Source: a virus
Virus record (IMG/VR): IMGVR_UViG_3300027734_000045
Coordinates: 57,062-121,061 of that record
Reading direction: 5' to 3' (one strand)
Length of the DNA stretch: 64,000 nucleotides
Shown one piece after another: positions 1 to 10,811 of this stretch (positions within the stretch are counted from its first letter, which is position 1; every line of letters begins with the position of its first letter). The notes below the pieces were generated by a model. That model had not been told where the DNA came from. It made no database searches and worked only from the letters and a program-made list of their open reading frames with translations. A program made the position numbers and the translations under genes.

Positions 1-1
1 T

Positions 2-3000
2 CGTGAACTGTATTTGAAAGATCTCTTCGCTAAGAAGAAGGCCGAAATAGACGAAGCTAGTAAAGCTACAGGACCTTCACCTGATGCTGCCGCTGAAGGC
101 AAGGTGAAGGCCAAGAACAAGGCCGAGGCAAAAGGCAAGATGGCCGAGCCTGCCACGGACGCGCAAAAAAACTACGTAAAGGCAATGCTGAAGAACCCAG
201 CAGTTCCAGACGATGTTCGCTCTAGAATTCAGGCTGACCTCGATGAGCAAGGCGACGCGATAAACAAGAACGACATCGGTCTTCACATCGCTGAGCTAAA
301 GAACTACCCGAGCAAGAGTCTGCCGACAGACAAGATGTATAACTCGATACAGCGTGAGCTCTACGCCCGCGGAGCCTCTCCTGAAGAAGTCGATAAGATT
401 CTTGCTGACCTGCCTAACATGGACAAGAAGCAGGCCTCAGACCTAATCGGTTCGCTGAAGGAGAAACCAGACCTTGCCGGCGAAGAGGCAACTAAAAACG
501 GATTTGAAGAAACCACCAATGAGTCTGATAAGTACGATGGTCAGCGCCGCTGGACGAAGGTTGAAGCAGGTAAGCGAACTACAGTTCTGCTAAACGGTGA
601 TGGCTGGAGAGTTAATCACCAAAGCAACGTAGACCCAGCAACTGGAACCTGGAACGACTCGCAAATGCAGTCGATAGACCACGACTCAGAAAAGAGTTCC
701 AGCGCCGACGACGTGTTTAAGAACGCGGCTGACACCCACGAAACTCTCGGAGCCAAGGAAGAGCTTCCAATCGACGAGAGTGCTGTTGCCGCTGACGTAG
801 CCGCAGAAGTTAAGGAGCTTAGCGACAAGCAAAAAGAGCCTGCCACCGATAAGCAGCGCGCGTTTGTTGATAGTCTTCTTGCCAACCCAAAGGTTCCAGC
901 CGACGTAAAGAGTGACATCGAGTCTAAACTTGCCGCAAAGCCAGACATGAACAAGGCAGAGATTGGCGAGATTATTGGTGCCCTAAAGAAGCTCCCTGGC
1001 TCAGACGCACCTACCAGTAAGATGCTCAACTCAGTAAAGCGCGAGCTCATCGCACGTGGCGTTCCAGTCAACGAGGCGAATGAGACTAGAGCTAACCTAG
1101 ACGGCATGAGCAAGAGCGAGGTCTCAGACCTAATCAGCAAGCTAAAGAGTAAGGACGATGCCGCAGGAGCTCAAGCAGCGGCTAACGGCTTTGTTGAGGC
1201 CACCACTCCAGAGGACCAGGCAGGCGGAGTTCGCAGGTTCAACCTACTTGGAAGTGACGATGAGCTTCTAGCTGCACTTACGCTAGACGGCGAAGGCTTC
1301 ACCGTGAACCGCAAGGATGAGAACGGCGAGGACGACGAGTTGTTCCTTGGTCGCAACCTAGGTAGCTTTGAGAGAATCGCAAACGCGGCTAAGGCTGCGC
1401 AGGACCTAAAGAACACAGACGTCACTAAGACTCCTGGATTCGACAGTGAGTCAGACAGAGAAAAGAAGATTGCTACGGCTACGTACAACAGACCTGGAGA
1501 CAGTGGCACCTGGATGGAGGGCAAGACTCCAGATGGACAGCGCGGTTGGTCGTACTACGATGCCGATGGAAATGTTACTGAGGTAACTGAAAATCCCGAT
1601 GGCTCATTTACTAGACGCAGCAGCGACGCCCCTGAGCCTGTCACCTTTGATAGCGTAGACGAGGCGTTCTCGCTTGACAGTAAGCCAAGCGACACTGGCA
1701 GTAAGATGTCAGACTTCCAGGACGACTTTGACGACATAATCGAGGCGGTTCAAGGACTAGACTTGTCAGGAGACGATGAGTCAAGCGACGACACTCCTGC
1801 GTCAGACCTAAAGAACTACGTGTCTAATCAAGTTACGCAAGCGGAAGAGCTCATCAAGAAAGGTGACCTTCTCTCCGCGCAGGCCTCGCTGGCCCTTGCC
1901 GCGGCTGACGCAAACGATTCAGACGTCCCTGGAGCAGATGAGCTAGGAGACGCGCTGAACAACGCAGCTAAGTCGATAGCTGACATTAGAGAAGCGCAAA
2001 AGGCACTTGGCCAAGGTAGTGGCGGCGGAGATGAGCCTCCAAGCACTAACGCTCCTTCGTCTGCAGGCGACGACGACTTTGAAAACAACGTACGTGACGT
2101 CTCTGGCGACATCATGAGCATAGGCGAGGAACTAGACAAGAACCTCAAGAGCTCTGCGATAAACGCCATAGAAGAGCGCGAGGTTGCAGACGGTAGAACT
2201 ATTCTAAAGAACGCAGAAGACTCAATGGGTCAGGCGCAGGAGGCACTTGCCGCTGGAGACACTGAGACTGCAAGAAAGCTTATCGACCAGGCAGCTAGTC
2301 AACTAGCCGACGCGTCAGACGTCTTCGAAAACATCTTGGACCAGTCCGATGAAGGCAAGGCGGTAAGAAAGCTTGGAAAGAGTGCCGGTGACCTCGCTCT
2401 TAAGATAAGAGAAACTCTTCTTGATGGACAACCGCGAGGCGGAGGATCTGCCGGTGACAGAATCTTTGGCAAGGCTGGAATCTCCGATGACAGAATCATG
2501 CAGGCCATGGAGGACGTTGACGACTGGGTGGCATCCGAGAAAGGCAACGAGGTTTCTGGATGGGATAACAAGGTAGGCAACCTAGACCAGATGATTTCTA
2601 GTTTCAACGACGAGCCAGAGGCGCGCATGCAGAAGACCGCAGAGGCTCTGTACGAGCTAGGTCGTGAACTTGAAGACAATGGCTACAAGGATTCTGCGAA
2701 CACCTTGTTCGACATGTCCAAGGCACTTTCAGACGAGTTCTACGGTGACTCTGACGAAGACGAAGACGAGACCTCCACTTCAGGCACTGCAGAGTACGCG
2801 CCGGCGACAGACTGGACTCCTGCTGAGAACGGGTTTAACTTTACTGGCGGAGATGAGCCGGGAGAGGTCTCAGCAGCCTTAGCTAAAAAGAAGAAAAAGG
2901 TAGAAGACCTTATCGCAGATGGCGACTACGGAGGCGCGCTAGACGAGCTCTTCGACGGAGCGGCGAGCATTCCAATGAGCCGCGCCATGGAAGACGACCT

Positions 3001-6000
3001 CTCTGGATCGTACGACGGCATTCAAGATGGAGACGTCTTCTACCAAAACGCCGATACCATAGTCTATAAAACCAAGGATGGTCGCTGGAGAGTCTACTCT
3101 AAAGACGAGACGGACGGGTTTATCGACACCGGAGAGCCTGCCACTGACCAACTAGCCGACGAGCTTCTTAAGGAGATGATGGCGCCAAAGAGTGATTGGA
3201 CACAGGCAAGATTCTATGACCCTCGCCTAAATGACTTGTTCCACGCCAACAACGCGCCTGGCCCGAGCGGAAACCCAGCTAACCACACGAGTACTCCTAA
3301 CTACAAGATTAGCTTCGACGGTCTTCGCATGCCAGACGACTGGGCAGGTGACCTTGGTCTTCCTGAAAAGGGCGAGGAAGAAGAACCTTACTCTGACGGT
3401 GAACTAATCGACACCTGGCTAAAAAATAACGGTCTAGATGAGCTTGGCGTAAAGTGGGACCCAAGCTCAACAGAGACTACGTTTGGCGGAGCAAACGTCA
3501 ACTTTGAGATTCCTGAAGGTGCCAAGGACAAGTTTGGCGAGGCCTACTATGGAGAAGGTGCCACCTGGAAGGACCTCGAAGACGACGAGATTCCAGAGGC
3601 CATCGAAGGCGGAGAACCCTCTTCATCAATCTATTCAGACACCGAGAAAGCTGCGATGAATCGCAATATCGGCGACAGCGTAGTAGTAGTTGGTAAGAAG
3701 GGCAAGGAGAAGCCTGGAAAGATTATCGGCGTCGTACCTAGTTCTATCGGACAGTACATAGTAGAGCACGATGATGGAAGCACCTCTCTTCCTTGGTACT
3801 TTGACCTCAAGCCAGAAGGCGCAGAAACTCCTTCCGCTGACAAAAAGCCTACAGAGGCCAGATTCAACGGCAAGATTGGCGACAGCGTAGTAGTAGTTGG
3901 TAAGAAGGGCAAGGAGAAGCCTGGAAAGATTATCGGCTACGTACCTGGCTCAATCGGGCAGTACATCGTAGAACACGATGACGGAAGCTCCTCTCTTCCT
4001 TGGTACTTCGACATGAAGGCAGACGGCTTAGAAACTCCTTCCGCAGATGGAGAAGGTACTACAACCTCTCCAGCAGAAACTGAGAAACCTAAAAAGGGTA
4101 ACCAGATTGGCGAACGTATCGTCGTGATTGGTAAGAAGGGCAAGGAGAAGCCTGGAAAGATTATCGGCTACGTACCTGGCTCAATCGGGCAGTACATCGT
4201 AGAACACGACGATGGAACAACATCTCTTCCTTGGTCCTACGAAACTAAACCTGAAGGTGGAGAAACTAACCTAGGCTCAAGCGGCAGAAGCTCCGAGCAA
4301 GTGGCTAGAGACGCAGAAAACGCTAAGAAGACTGCGAACGAGCTTGCCGCGGAGTGGAACAGCAAACCTTTCCCTATCGCAGACCCAGACAGTCTTGCCA
4401 GTGAAGAGTCTCTCACTAAGATGAGAAACATACTGCTAGACGGCGCAACCAACTCTGATTACTTTGGTCCAGCGTTGAAGGCAATAGACGACCCAAATCT
4501 GTCAGGCACCGAGAAACTACAAAGAATCGCTGACGCGCTAACTGAACGTGGAGTTGGCTCTGATGGAAAAGGCGTCGACCTCCCTAATGCAAACCCTGGA
4601 CTTCCTCTAAACGGAGACTACTCTGGAAGAGAAAAGGCCTTGTGGGCTAAGTCAAACATAACAAGGGCGCTAAATCTAAATGGAATTTTCTCTACCAAGG
4701 AAAAAGAAGCAGGAAAAGATAAGCTAAGTCCTAGGCTACAAAAAATCGTTGACGCAGAGCTAAAGAAGCGCAGTGAAGGTGACGAGGGCAACGAAGGTAC
4801 AGGTGGTGTCGACCCAAAAGTACCAAGCCCTAGTAAGCCAGGGGGAGGTGGCGCAGAGGCTAGTACCAGCGAAAACTCCTCGCCGGAGCTCACGTCAAAG
4901 GTAGAAGGAACAAACGCGCAGCTCACAAAGCGCTTTGCCTCTCGCGACGAACGAGACGCCTGGCTAAAAAGCATTCCTAAAGGAGCAGAGGCCGGAATTG
5001 CAATATCTATATCCAGCCCGACTGACTTTGATTTTTACAACAAAAAGCGTGAACACTACGAAGTAAAAATCGACTTCGACACGCGCACCGAGGGGCTAGG
5101 CGTGCCTAAGGGGTTAGGCGCAGGTAGAAAGAAGGCTATCGAGTGGGCCGAAAAGGAAGGATTCGATCTCTCTGAGGGAGAGCACAGCAGCGAATCCCTG
5201 GTTCCAAAGGTTAACGTTGACGACAAGATTACAATGTCCAACATTAGATTTGATGACAAGATCGACCAAGCCGAAAAGATTGAGGCTAAACTAAAGCCTG
5301 GAGAAGAAAAGGACTCAGCGAGACTTAGAATTAAGTTGGCTAGAGACAAGATTTCTAAGGCAAGAAAGGCTCGCCTAGACGGAGACCTCGAGGAAAGCGA
5401 AAAGCTAACTGAGGAGGCCTCGGCCGAGCTAACCGCGATGGCTGAGGACATAGAAAAATACATGGTTAGCCCAAAAAGCCAAGACGCTAAGTATGGATTA
5501 AAGAACAAAGAGATACGAGAAGACGCAGCAAAGCTAGCCAAAGCAGTCGAAGCAGTTACGGCAAAAAGTAGAATAGCCTTTGCTGAAGAAAAAGAGGCTA
5601 AGTCGACTGAGTCTTCTGCATCTAGCTCAAGTACCATAACAGGCGACAAGTACAAGAAACTTATCGACAACGCGTACGAAAAGTACGACCCGGGAGTAGC
5701 TCAGCACAGCTGGGACACAAAGGGAATTGGCGAGTCAATCATGTCTCACCTTACCGGGATAGCTGACGACATCAAGTCAGGCAAGGAACTAGACGCCAAG
5801 GACGCCGCAAAGAAGATGCGTCAGCTTGCCTCGATGTACAACGAACTTGCTGACGCAGCAACTGGCAGTGAGGGAGAAGATGGAGCTGAGTGGAGCACAG
5901 ACGACTCCTCGATACAGGACCTTATCCAAGGTGCCCAAGAACTTGAGAAGCAGGCTGACCTGCTTGACCCTAAGGCGGTCGATAGCCCAAAAGCTGAAGC

Positions 6001-9000
6001 GCCTAGCGAACCTGACAGCGGTGAAACACAGGAGCCTATTTCAGTAGACAGTGTACTTACAGATGGAAGTTTAGCCAGCAAAATTACAAAGAACGCAGAC
6101 ATGGACGCAGCTGAGCTCGAGCAGCTGAGCACCAGAATAGCTAAAGAGTTAGAGAACAATCCTCAACTAGCCGCGGTGCTAAAGCTTAGTGGAGATAGTC
6201 CTATTCTTAGCGCCCTTGAAGAACTAAACTCCTCTAATGGAGAGTCTTCACAAGGTTTAGAAGGCGACCTCAACGTTCTAAGAGACACCCTAGACTCTAC
6301 AATAGAAGACAGCGAACTAATAGACTCGCTAACTAGGCTGCTAAAGAGCGTAGAAAAGAAAAACAACACCAAGAACCTAACTGGTTTTAAAAAGATTAGC
6401 GAGGCCAAGGGCTCTAACCCAGGTGGAATCTACGAGGACCCTAAGACAGGCGAGCGCTTCTACGTAAAGTTCCCTAAGTCAACACTTCATGGCGAAAACG
6501 AGGCACTTGCCTCAGCCATCTACGAAGAGCTAGGTGTACGCTCAGTCAAGGTCGAGCAGGGAGAACTTGATGGCAAGCCTGTCACCTACACCAGGATGAT
6601 AGACGGCGCTAAGAGTGACCTAAAGGATAAGCTATCAGACAAGTTCTACATGAAGCAGCTGCAGGAAGGCTTTGCGGTTGACGCTCTTCTTGCCAACTGG
6701 GACGTGGCCGGCCTAGAGTACGACAACGTGGTATCTGACGCAGAGGGACTTCCTGTTCGCGTTGACCCAGGAGGCGCGCTTCTGTTCCGCGCTCAGGGAA
6801 CTCCAAAGACAGACGACCAGTTCAATGAAAACGTACCCGAGCTGGACACCTTTACCGACAAGAACAGCTCGCGTCCTGCCGCCAAGATATTTAGCTCGAT
6901 GACTGCAAGTGAAAAGTTGGACTCCGCGGTAAAGCTTAGTGACCTAGACGATGACGTTATCGATAACTTGGTGAATGAACACATCTCAGATGAAGCCGCG
7001 GCAGATAAGCTAAAGAAGCTCCTCAAGGCCCGTAGGGACAACATCCTAAGCAAACTAGTATCATCTAAGGTATTCGAAGACGAGGCCTCTAAGCAAGGCG
7101 AGAGCAGCGAACCGGACGAGGAATTCCCGCCGTACGCCTATGGCGAAAAGAAGTCGCACTCTGAAGGTGACCGAGTTGACGTGCTGTGGGACCCTAAAAA
7201 TGGCGTAGAAATGACAGGCGAGGTCGTGTCTGGTCCAACTGAAGACCAGATGTATAAGATTAGGCTCGATGACTCAAAGGTTAATGGCGACCAGGCTGGC
7301 AATGTAATAACTGCTAACATAGTGTCTCTTCGTCCAGAGCAGGCAAAGCCAAACTTTGATGAAGACGAGAAACCTGCTGCAGCTCCTGAGGTGAAGACCT
7401 CTACAGGCGAGCTAAAGCCTGGAGACAAGGTTGTCTACAAGGACGGCTCAACTGGAACTATCGTCAAGGCGGACAAGAACCCTAAGTACGTTCACGTTGC
7501 GATGGACAGCAAGGGTGGAAAGCTTCAAATCAAGGCTCTAAGCAAGTTGACCAAGGTCGAGAGTGCGCCAGACGAAAAGGCAGCGCCTGCTCTATCTCCA
7601 TCTGGTAAGAAAATCGTTCCTAAACCTACTGCCAAGACTGTGCCAACGAAAACTGAGCCAGAGCCAGCAGCGGATGCAGACGCCACCTCCACTGGATTCA
7701 CTAACTTCAAGGACGCGAACGGCGTCACTTGGTCATCGTCCATAACGCAGAAGTCCAATGGCGACACTGTAATTAAGTGGGATGGCACTAACGGAGAAAC
7801 GTTCCCGGTCTACCTAGAGTTAGATAGCTTTGCTGGTACTTGGAAGGTAATGAAAACTGACTGGGCAGGACATCCGTTTTTAGTAAAGGACACCTGGGAC
7901 TCAGACAGCGCCGGGGCTCTTAACTTCGTGGCCAATGAAATTAAAGGCGGCCAGGGCGCGACAGACGACCTTGGAGATGAGCCGTCTATAGTTCCACTGA
8001 AGCCAGTTGGCAACGACATGCTTGCGTTCAACGACGGCAATGGAACAACCTATCCCGAGCTGCCTTCAGTAGTGCTGCTAAAGGACCCTGACTCTGCAGA
8101 CTCTAACCCAAAGTATTGGATTCAAATTGAGCCTGCGGCAGACCAAAACTGGTCGCCATTTGAGGACCACATGAGCTCTCCCGCCACTCGTTCTCTTGCC
8201 GAGGCGATTAGCATAGTCAACTCTCATCTAAAGAATAAGGGAGTTACTAAGGAAAACGTCGATAGTCAAGTTGGAGACAAGGAAGTTGTAAAGTGGGACG
8301 TGTACGGTCCTGGTCTAGTGACAAGCAACGTGGACACCAAGGCCTTAGCTGAAACCGGATTGATGTCTCCAGTCGACCCGACTAAGCCGATGTTTAGGGT
8401 TAAAGAGACTCCTGAAGGGTCGCTGGACTTGGTAATAGTTCCGCCTGACACTAGCGGACTGGACTTAACTGCTATTACAGTTCCTGACTCTGAATCGCTT
8501 GACGTTGCCGTCTCGGAGGCTCTGGCTGCCGACTACAAGGAGACAAGCAACTATACGCCAAATGAAAAAGAGATTAACTGGATTCAGGCGCTTAGTGGAA
8601 ACCACCTCAAGGACACGTCTAAGTGGGACGTAGATATGCTAAAGAATGCGTCATCAACTGGCACCGATGTAACTAAAAGTGGCAACGCTGGAGACGGCTA
8701 CATCGTAGACTCTAAGCAGAGGCCAATAGGTAAGGGAGAACTTGTAGTTCTGTCTGACGGTAGAACTGGAATATTAGCCCACGTAGGTCTTCCAGATGGA
8801 GAGATAAAGTACGACGCTCCTCAACCTACCGCGACAATTGTTTTTGCCGATGGAAGCACTGAAGCTGTAGACTCAGACAAGATTAGAGGTATTGGAAGAT
8901 CTCTCTCGATGGGTTACAACGCAGGCAGTGAGCTAACTAGAATTAAGAGACGCTATGAGCTGCAGAACATGGAGAAGACAGGAGTGGACCTTACTCCTGA

Positions 9001-10804
9001 GCAAAAGGCCGCGGCGGCTTCTAAACCGTTCTTTACTGGTCGAATCGTGAAAGACGCGAAGGGGGAGGAAGGCTTTATCGTCGAGGATAAGGGAGACGGC
9101 TACTTCAAGGTCCAATTTGGCGATGGCCACATCAAGTCAAGAGCCGGAAGTAAGCTCACCGCGACCGATAAACAGGTTAGGGACTACAACGGTCTAATGT
9201 ACACAGCTACCCACGTTAGAAAAGGATACGTCAAAGGCCTAATGAACTACGGGCAGACTGGCGGAGAGGGACTCGCAGTCCCGGTTCAACTTTCTGACCC
9301 GGGACAGAAGACCACTGCCGCTGGAGTTTCATACGGCAACGTGAAGGTTACCAAGAACGCGCTTGGAGCTCAACAGGTTGTTGTCGACAACCCGTTGCCT
9401 CCAACTGAGTCCGGCTTTACCAGCATCCCATCTCTCTCAACGGCCGTAGAGACAACGCTAAACCCTGACGACCCGCAGGCCGCTCTTAGAGGAGCCTCCG
9501 CAGCCTGGGACTCAGACTCAATTGAGGACCTAGACGTTAGATTCATGAGAGCAATCAACGAAAAGGGTGAGGACTCACTGTCCGCGAAGTTTAAGCTAAC
9601 TGCCTGGGCTGGAGACGCGTTTATAAATGACCTAATGAAACGCGCGGCAGAAGGCGACCAGAGCGTGACTATCACTGACGCGCTGCGCGTTCCAAAGCAG
9701 GTGATTAACTCCAACGGTGTTCTTTCATACGACCCATCTGAGCTTTCTGCAGCAGGCTTGACAGGAGCCGCGTATTCAAGCAGCGAAGGAACTACCGCCA
9801 CGGTCACCTTAGACGATGGCACTAAGATTGTCTTTATGAGAGCTGATAACGCTACAAAGGCTAAGGGAGAAGGAGTCAACCTCTCGAGCGGCACCAACGT
9901 GATTGCCTTCCACAACAAGGTGCTGGTTCTCTTCCCAGAAGGAGCTAAGAACGACCCAGACGCAATCGCTAAGGTGCTGGCACAGGCTGGAGTCCGCGAT
10001 TCCAGGCCGGCGACAGAAGCGGACGCTAAGACACTTATAGAAAACCGCCTAATCAGCATCTTTGCTGGAAAGACCAACCCGAAAACAAATCCAGGTGGCG
10101 CGACTAGAGCTACTCTCCTTGACGAGGTAAAGGCTAAGTTCGACATCGGACCGGAGGACGTGACCATGTCCACCGGCGGCGGCGGTAGAGTCGAGATGAG
10201 GCTGTCAGAAGAAAAGGCCAAGGCGCTTGCTAAAAAGACAAACATCGCTCACTTCAAGCACACGTGGCACAGTACCGGTCAAATAGCCCAAAACATGGGA
10301 GAAAGCGACGAGGACTTTAGAGATAGAGTTGCAGACGCGGTAGCCGCTAAGCTGGCGACTCCTCAAGGCGGACTTCTTTCTACGACCACTCGCTGGACAG
10401 AGGGTATCCCGACGTCAGGAATGAGCAGCGCCTCTGACGTAAAAACAGGCGGTGGAGACTACGTGTTCTTGACCCCACAAGGCGCCTGGGCTGGCAAATC
10501 TGGAAGCTATTACAACGGAGCGCCTACCATCTACTTCTCTCCAGAGAAGCTCTTCCGTAGACTTGACTTCTGGGCGAACGCGACTGACAAGTATGGCGCT
10601 AGGTCCGAGAGCAAGACAGCCATGACCGACATGGTTCCTGGCTCCTACGAGGCCATGTTCAAGCAAAGAGTTAGCTTTGACGACCTAGACTCTCTACAAG
10701 TAAGAACAGATGCGCATAGGGATGCACTTATAAAGGCGCTTAAAAAGCGTGGAGTCTACGACTTTGGCGGAGTGCCAATTGAGCAAATAATACAGGTAAG
10801 CTAA
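2..10804 (+). CDS. Giant multidomain head-associated protein (5' partial)
   Basis: The reading frame is open to the left edge, so the true start is outside the window; the first in-frame start codon seen is a TTG at 14. At least 3600 residues are encoded. Numbering from that TTG: two copies of a helical module beginning EPATD..Q occur near residues 45 and 275; three KOW/SH3-like repeats (VGKKGKEKPGK core) lie near 1218-1408; a kinase-like domain lies at about 2120-2345, with a G-rich loop (GSNPGG), Lys in YVKF, Glu in HGENE, a catalytic-loop-like NWDVAGLEYDN and a metal-binding-like RVDPGGAL; further SH3-like segments (EGDRVDVLW, PGDKVVYKDG, GELVVLSDG) follow. The C-terminus has a conserved-looking TGGGDYVFLTP segment. 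Long acidic, Lys-rich linkers separate the domains. Position just upstream of the protease and capsid genes fits a minor head (MuF-like or polyvalent) protein that may be packaged and injected. The kinase assignment is by motif only. Confidence 0.8.
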   Translation, partial: RELYLKDLFAKKKAEIDEASKATGPSPDAAAEGKVKAKNKAEAKGKMAEPATDAQKNYVKAMLKNPAVPDDVRSRIQADLDEQGDAINKNDIGLHIAELKNYPSKSLPTDKMYNSIQRELYARGASPEEVDKILADLPNMDKKQASDLIGSLKEKPDLAGEEATKNGFEETTNESDKYDGQRRWTKVEAGKRTTVLLNGDGWRVNHQSNVDPATGTWNDSQMQSIDHDSEKSSSADDVFKNAADTHETLGAKEELPIDESAVAADVAAEVKELSDKQKEPATDKQRAFVDSLLANPKVPADVKSDIESKLAAKPDMNKAEIGEIIGALKKLPGSDAPTSKMLNSVKRELIARGVPVNEANETRANLDGMSKSEVSDLISKLKSKDDAAGAQAAANGFVEATTPEDQAGGVRRFNLLGSDDELLAALTLDGEGFTVNRKDENGEDDELFLGRNLGSFERIANAAKAAQDLKNTDVTKTPGFDSESDREKKIATATYNRPGDSGTWMEGKTPDGQRGWSYYDADGNVTEVTENPDGSFTRRSSDAPEPVTFDSVDEAFSLDSKPSDTGSKMSDFQDDFDDIIEAVQGLDLSGDDESSDDTPASDLKNYVSNQVTQAEELIKKGDLLSAQASLALAAADANDSDVPGADELGDALNNAAKSIADIREAQKALGQGSGGGDEPPSTNAPSSAGDDDFENNVRDVSGDIMSIGEELDKNLKSSAINAIEEREVADGRTILKNAEDSMGQAQEALAAGDTETARKLIDQAASQLADASDVFENILDQSDEGKAVRKLGKSAGDLALKIRETLLDGQPRGGGSAGDRIFGKAGISDDRIMQAMEDVDDWVASEKGNEVSGWDNKVGNLDQMISSFNDEPEARMQKTAEALYELGRELEDNGYKDSANTLFDMSKALSDEFYGDSDEDEDETSTSGTAEYAPATDWTPAENGFNFTGGDEPGEVSAALAKKKKKVEDLIADGDYGGALDELFDGAASIPMSRAMEDDLSGSYDGIQDGDVFYQNADTIVYKTKDGRWRVYSKDETDGFIDTGEPATDQLADELLKEMMAPKSDWTQARFYDPRLNDLFHANNAPGPSGNPANHTSTPNYKISFDGLRMPDDWAGDLGLPEKGEEEEPYSDGELIDTWLKNNGLDELGVKWDPSSTETTFGGANVNFEIPEGAKDKFGEAYYGEGATWKDLEDDEIPEAIEGGEPSSSIYSDTEKAAMNRNIGDSVVVVGKKGKEKPGKIIGVVPSSIGQYIVEHDDGSTSLPWYFDLKPEGAETPSADKKPTEARFNGKIGDSVVVVGKKGKEKPGKIIGYVPGSIGQYIVEHDDGSSSLPWYFDMKADGLETPSADGEGTTTSPAETEKPKKGNQIGERIVVIGKKGKEKPGKIIGYVPGSIGQYIVEHDDGTTSLPWSYETKPEGGETNLGSSGRSSEQVARDAENAKKTANELAAEWNSKPFPIADPDSLASEESLTKMRNILLDGATNSDYFGPALKAIDDPNLSGTEKLQRIADALTERGVGSDGKGVDLPNANPGLPLNGDYSGREKALWAKSNITRALNLNGIFSTKEKEAGKDKLSPRLQKIVDAELKKRSEGDEGNEGTGGVDPKVPSPSKPGGGGAEASTSENSSPELTSKVEGTNAQLTKRFASRDERDAWLKSIPKGAEAGIAISISSPTDFDFYNKKREHYEVKIDFDTRTEGLGVPKGLGAGRKKAIEWAEKEGFDLSEGEHSSESLVPKVNVDDKITMSNIRFDDKIDQAEKIEAKLKPGEEKDSARLRIKLARDKISKARKARLDGDLEESEKLTEEASAELTAMAEDIEKYMVSPKSQDAKYGLKNKEIREDAAKLAKAVEAVTAKSRIAFAEEKEAKSTESSASSSSTITGDKYKKLIDNAYEKYDPGVAQHSWDTKGIGESIMSHLTGIADDIKSGKELDAKDAAKKMRQLASMYNELADAATGSEGEDGAEWSTDDSSIQDLIQGAQELEKQADLLDPKAVDSPKAEAPSEPDSGETQEPISVDSVLTDGSLASKITKNADMDAAELEQLSTRIAKELENNPQLAAVLKLSGDSPILSALEELNSSNGESSQGLEGDLNVLRDTLDSTIEDSELIDSLTRLLKSVEKKNNTKNLTGFKKISEAKGSNPGGIYEDPKTGERFYVKFPKSTLHGENEALASAIYEELGVRSVKVEQGELDGKPVTYTRMIDGAKSDLKDKLSDKFYMKQLQEGFAVDALLANWDVAGLEYDNVVSDAEGLPVRVDPGGALLFRAQGTPKTDDQFNENVPELDTFTDKNSSRPAAKIFSSMTASEKLDSAVKLSDLDDDVIDNLVNEHISDEAAADKLKKLLKARRDNILSKLVSSKVFEDEASKQGESSEPDEEFPPYAYGEKKSHSEGDRVDVLWDPKNGVEMTGEVVSGPTEDQMYKIRLDDSKVNGDQAGNVITANIVSLRPEQAKPNFDEDEKPAAAPEVKTSTGELKPGDKVVYKDGSTGTIVKADKNPKYVHVAMDSKGGKLQIKALSKLTKVESAPDEKAAPALSPSGKKIVPKPTAKTVPTKTEPEPAADADATSTGFTNFKDANGVTWSSSITQKSNGDTVIKWDGTNGETFPVYLELDSFAGTWKVMKTDWAGHPFLVKDTWDSDSAGALNFVANEIKGGQGATDDLGDEPSIVPLKPVGNDMLAFNDGNGTTYPELPSVVLLKDPDSADSNPKYWIQIEPAADQNWSPFEDHMSSPATRSLAEAISIVNSHLKNKGVTKENVDSQVGDKEVVKWDVYGPGLVTSNVDTKALAETGLMSPVDPTKPMFRVKETPEGSLDLVIVPPDTSGLDLTAITVPDSESLDVAVSEALAADYKETSNYTPNEKEINWIQALSGNHLKDTSKWDVDMLKNASSTGTDVTKSGNAGDGYIVDSKQRPIGKGELVVLSDGRTGILAHVGLPDGEIKYDAPQPTATIVFADGSTEAVDSDKIRGIGRSLSMGYNAGSELTRIKRRYELQNMEKTGVDLTPEQKAAAASKPFFTGRIVKDAKGEEGFIVEDKGDGYFKVQFGDGHIKSRAGSKLTATDKQVRDYNGLMYTATHVRKGYVKGLMNYGQTGGEGLAVPVQLSDPGQKTTAAGVSYGNVKVTKNALGAQQVVVDNPLPPTESGFTSIPSLSTAVETTLNPDDPQAALRGASAAWDSDSIEDLDVRFMRAINEKGEDSLSAKFKLTAWAGDAFINDLMKRAAEGDQSVTITDALRVPKQVINSNGVLSYDPSELSAAGLTGAAYSSSEGTTATVTLDDGTKIVFMRADNATKAKGEGVNLSSGTNVIAFHNKVLVLFPEGAKNDPDAIAKVLAQAGVRDSRPATEADAKTLIENRLISIFAGKTNPKTNPGGATRATLLDEVKAKFDIGPEDVTMSTGGGGRVEMRLSEEKAKALAKKTNIAHFKHTWHSTGQIAQNMGESDEDFRDRVADAVAAKLATPQGGLLSTTTRWTEGIPTSGMSSASDVKTGGGDYVFLTPQGAWAGKSGSYYNGAPTIYFSPEKLFRRLDFWANATDKYGARSESKTAMTDMVPGSYEAMFKQRVSFDDLDSLQVRTDAHRDALIKALKKRGVYDFGGVPIEQIIQVS
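3668..4237 (+). repeat. Three 132-nt direct repeats encoding KOW/SH3-like units
   Basis: Units at 3668-3799, 3875-4006 and 4106-4237, each 44 codons, separated by variable linkers rich in Glu, Pro, Ser and Thr. The second and third units share about 82 identical consecutive bases, far more than protein selection would require, which indicates recent duplication or gene conversion inside the giant gene. Confidence 0.9.
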
Positions 10805-10811
10805 GGTAGAG

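Noticed and set aside
9370-10245. Long leftward open frame (291 codons) opposite the giant gene
   Set aside because: It is the antisense shadow of a clearly coding region with strong codon bias; no ribosome site or family-like sequence. The same holds for the many other antisense frames between 77 and 10666.
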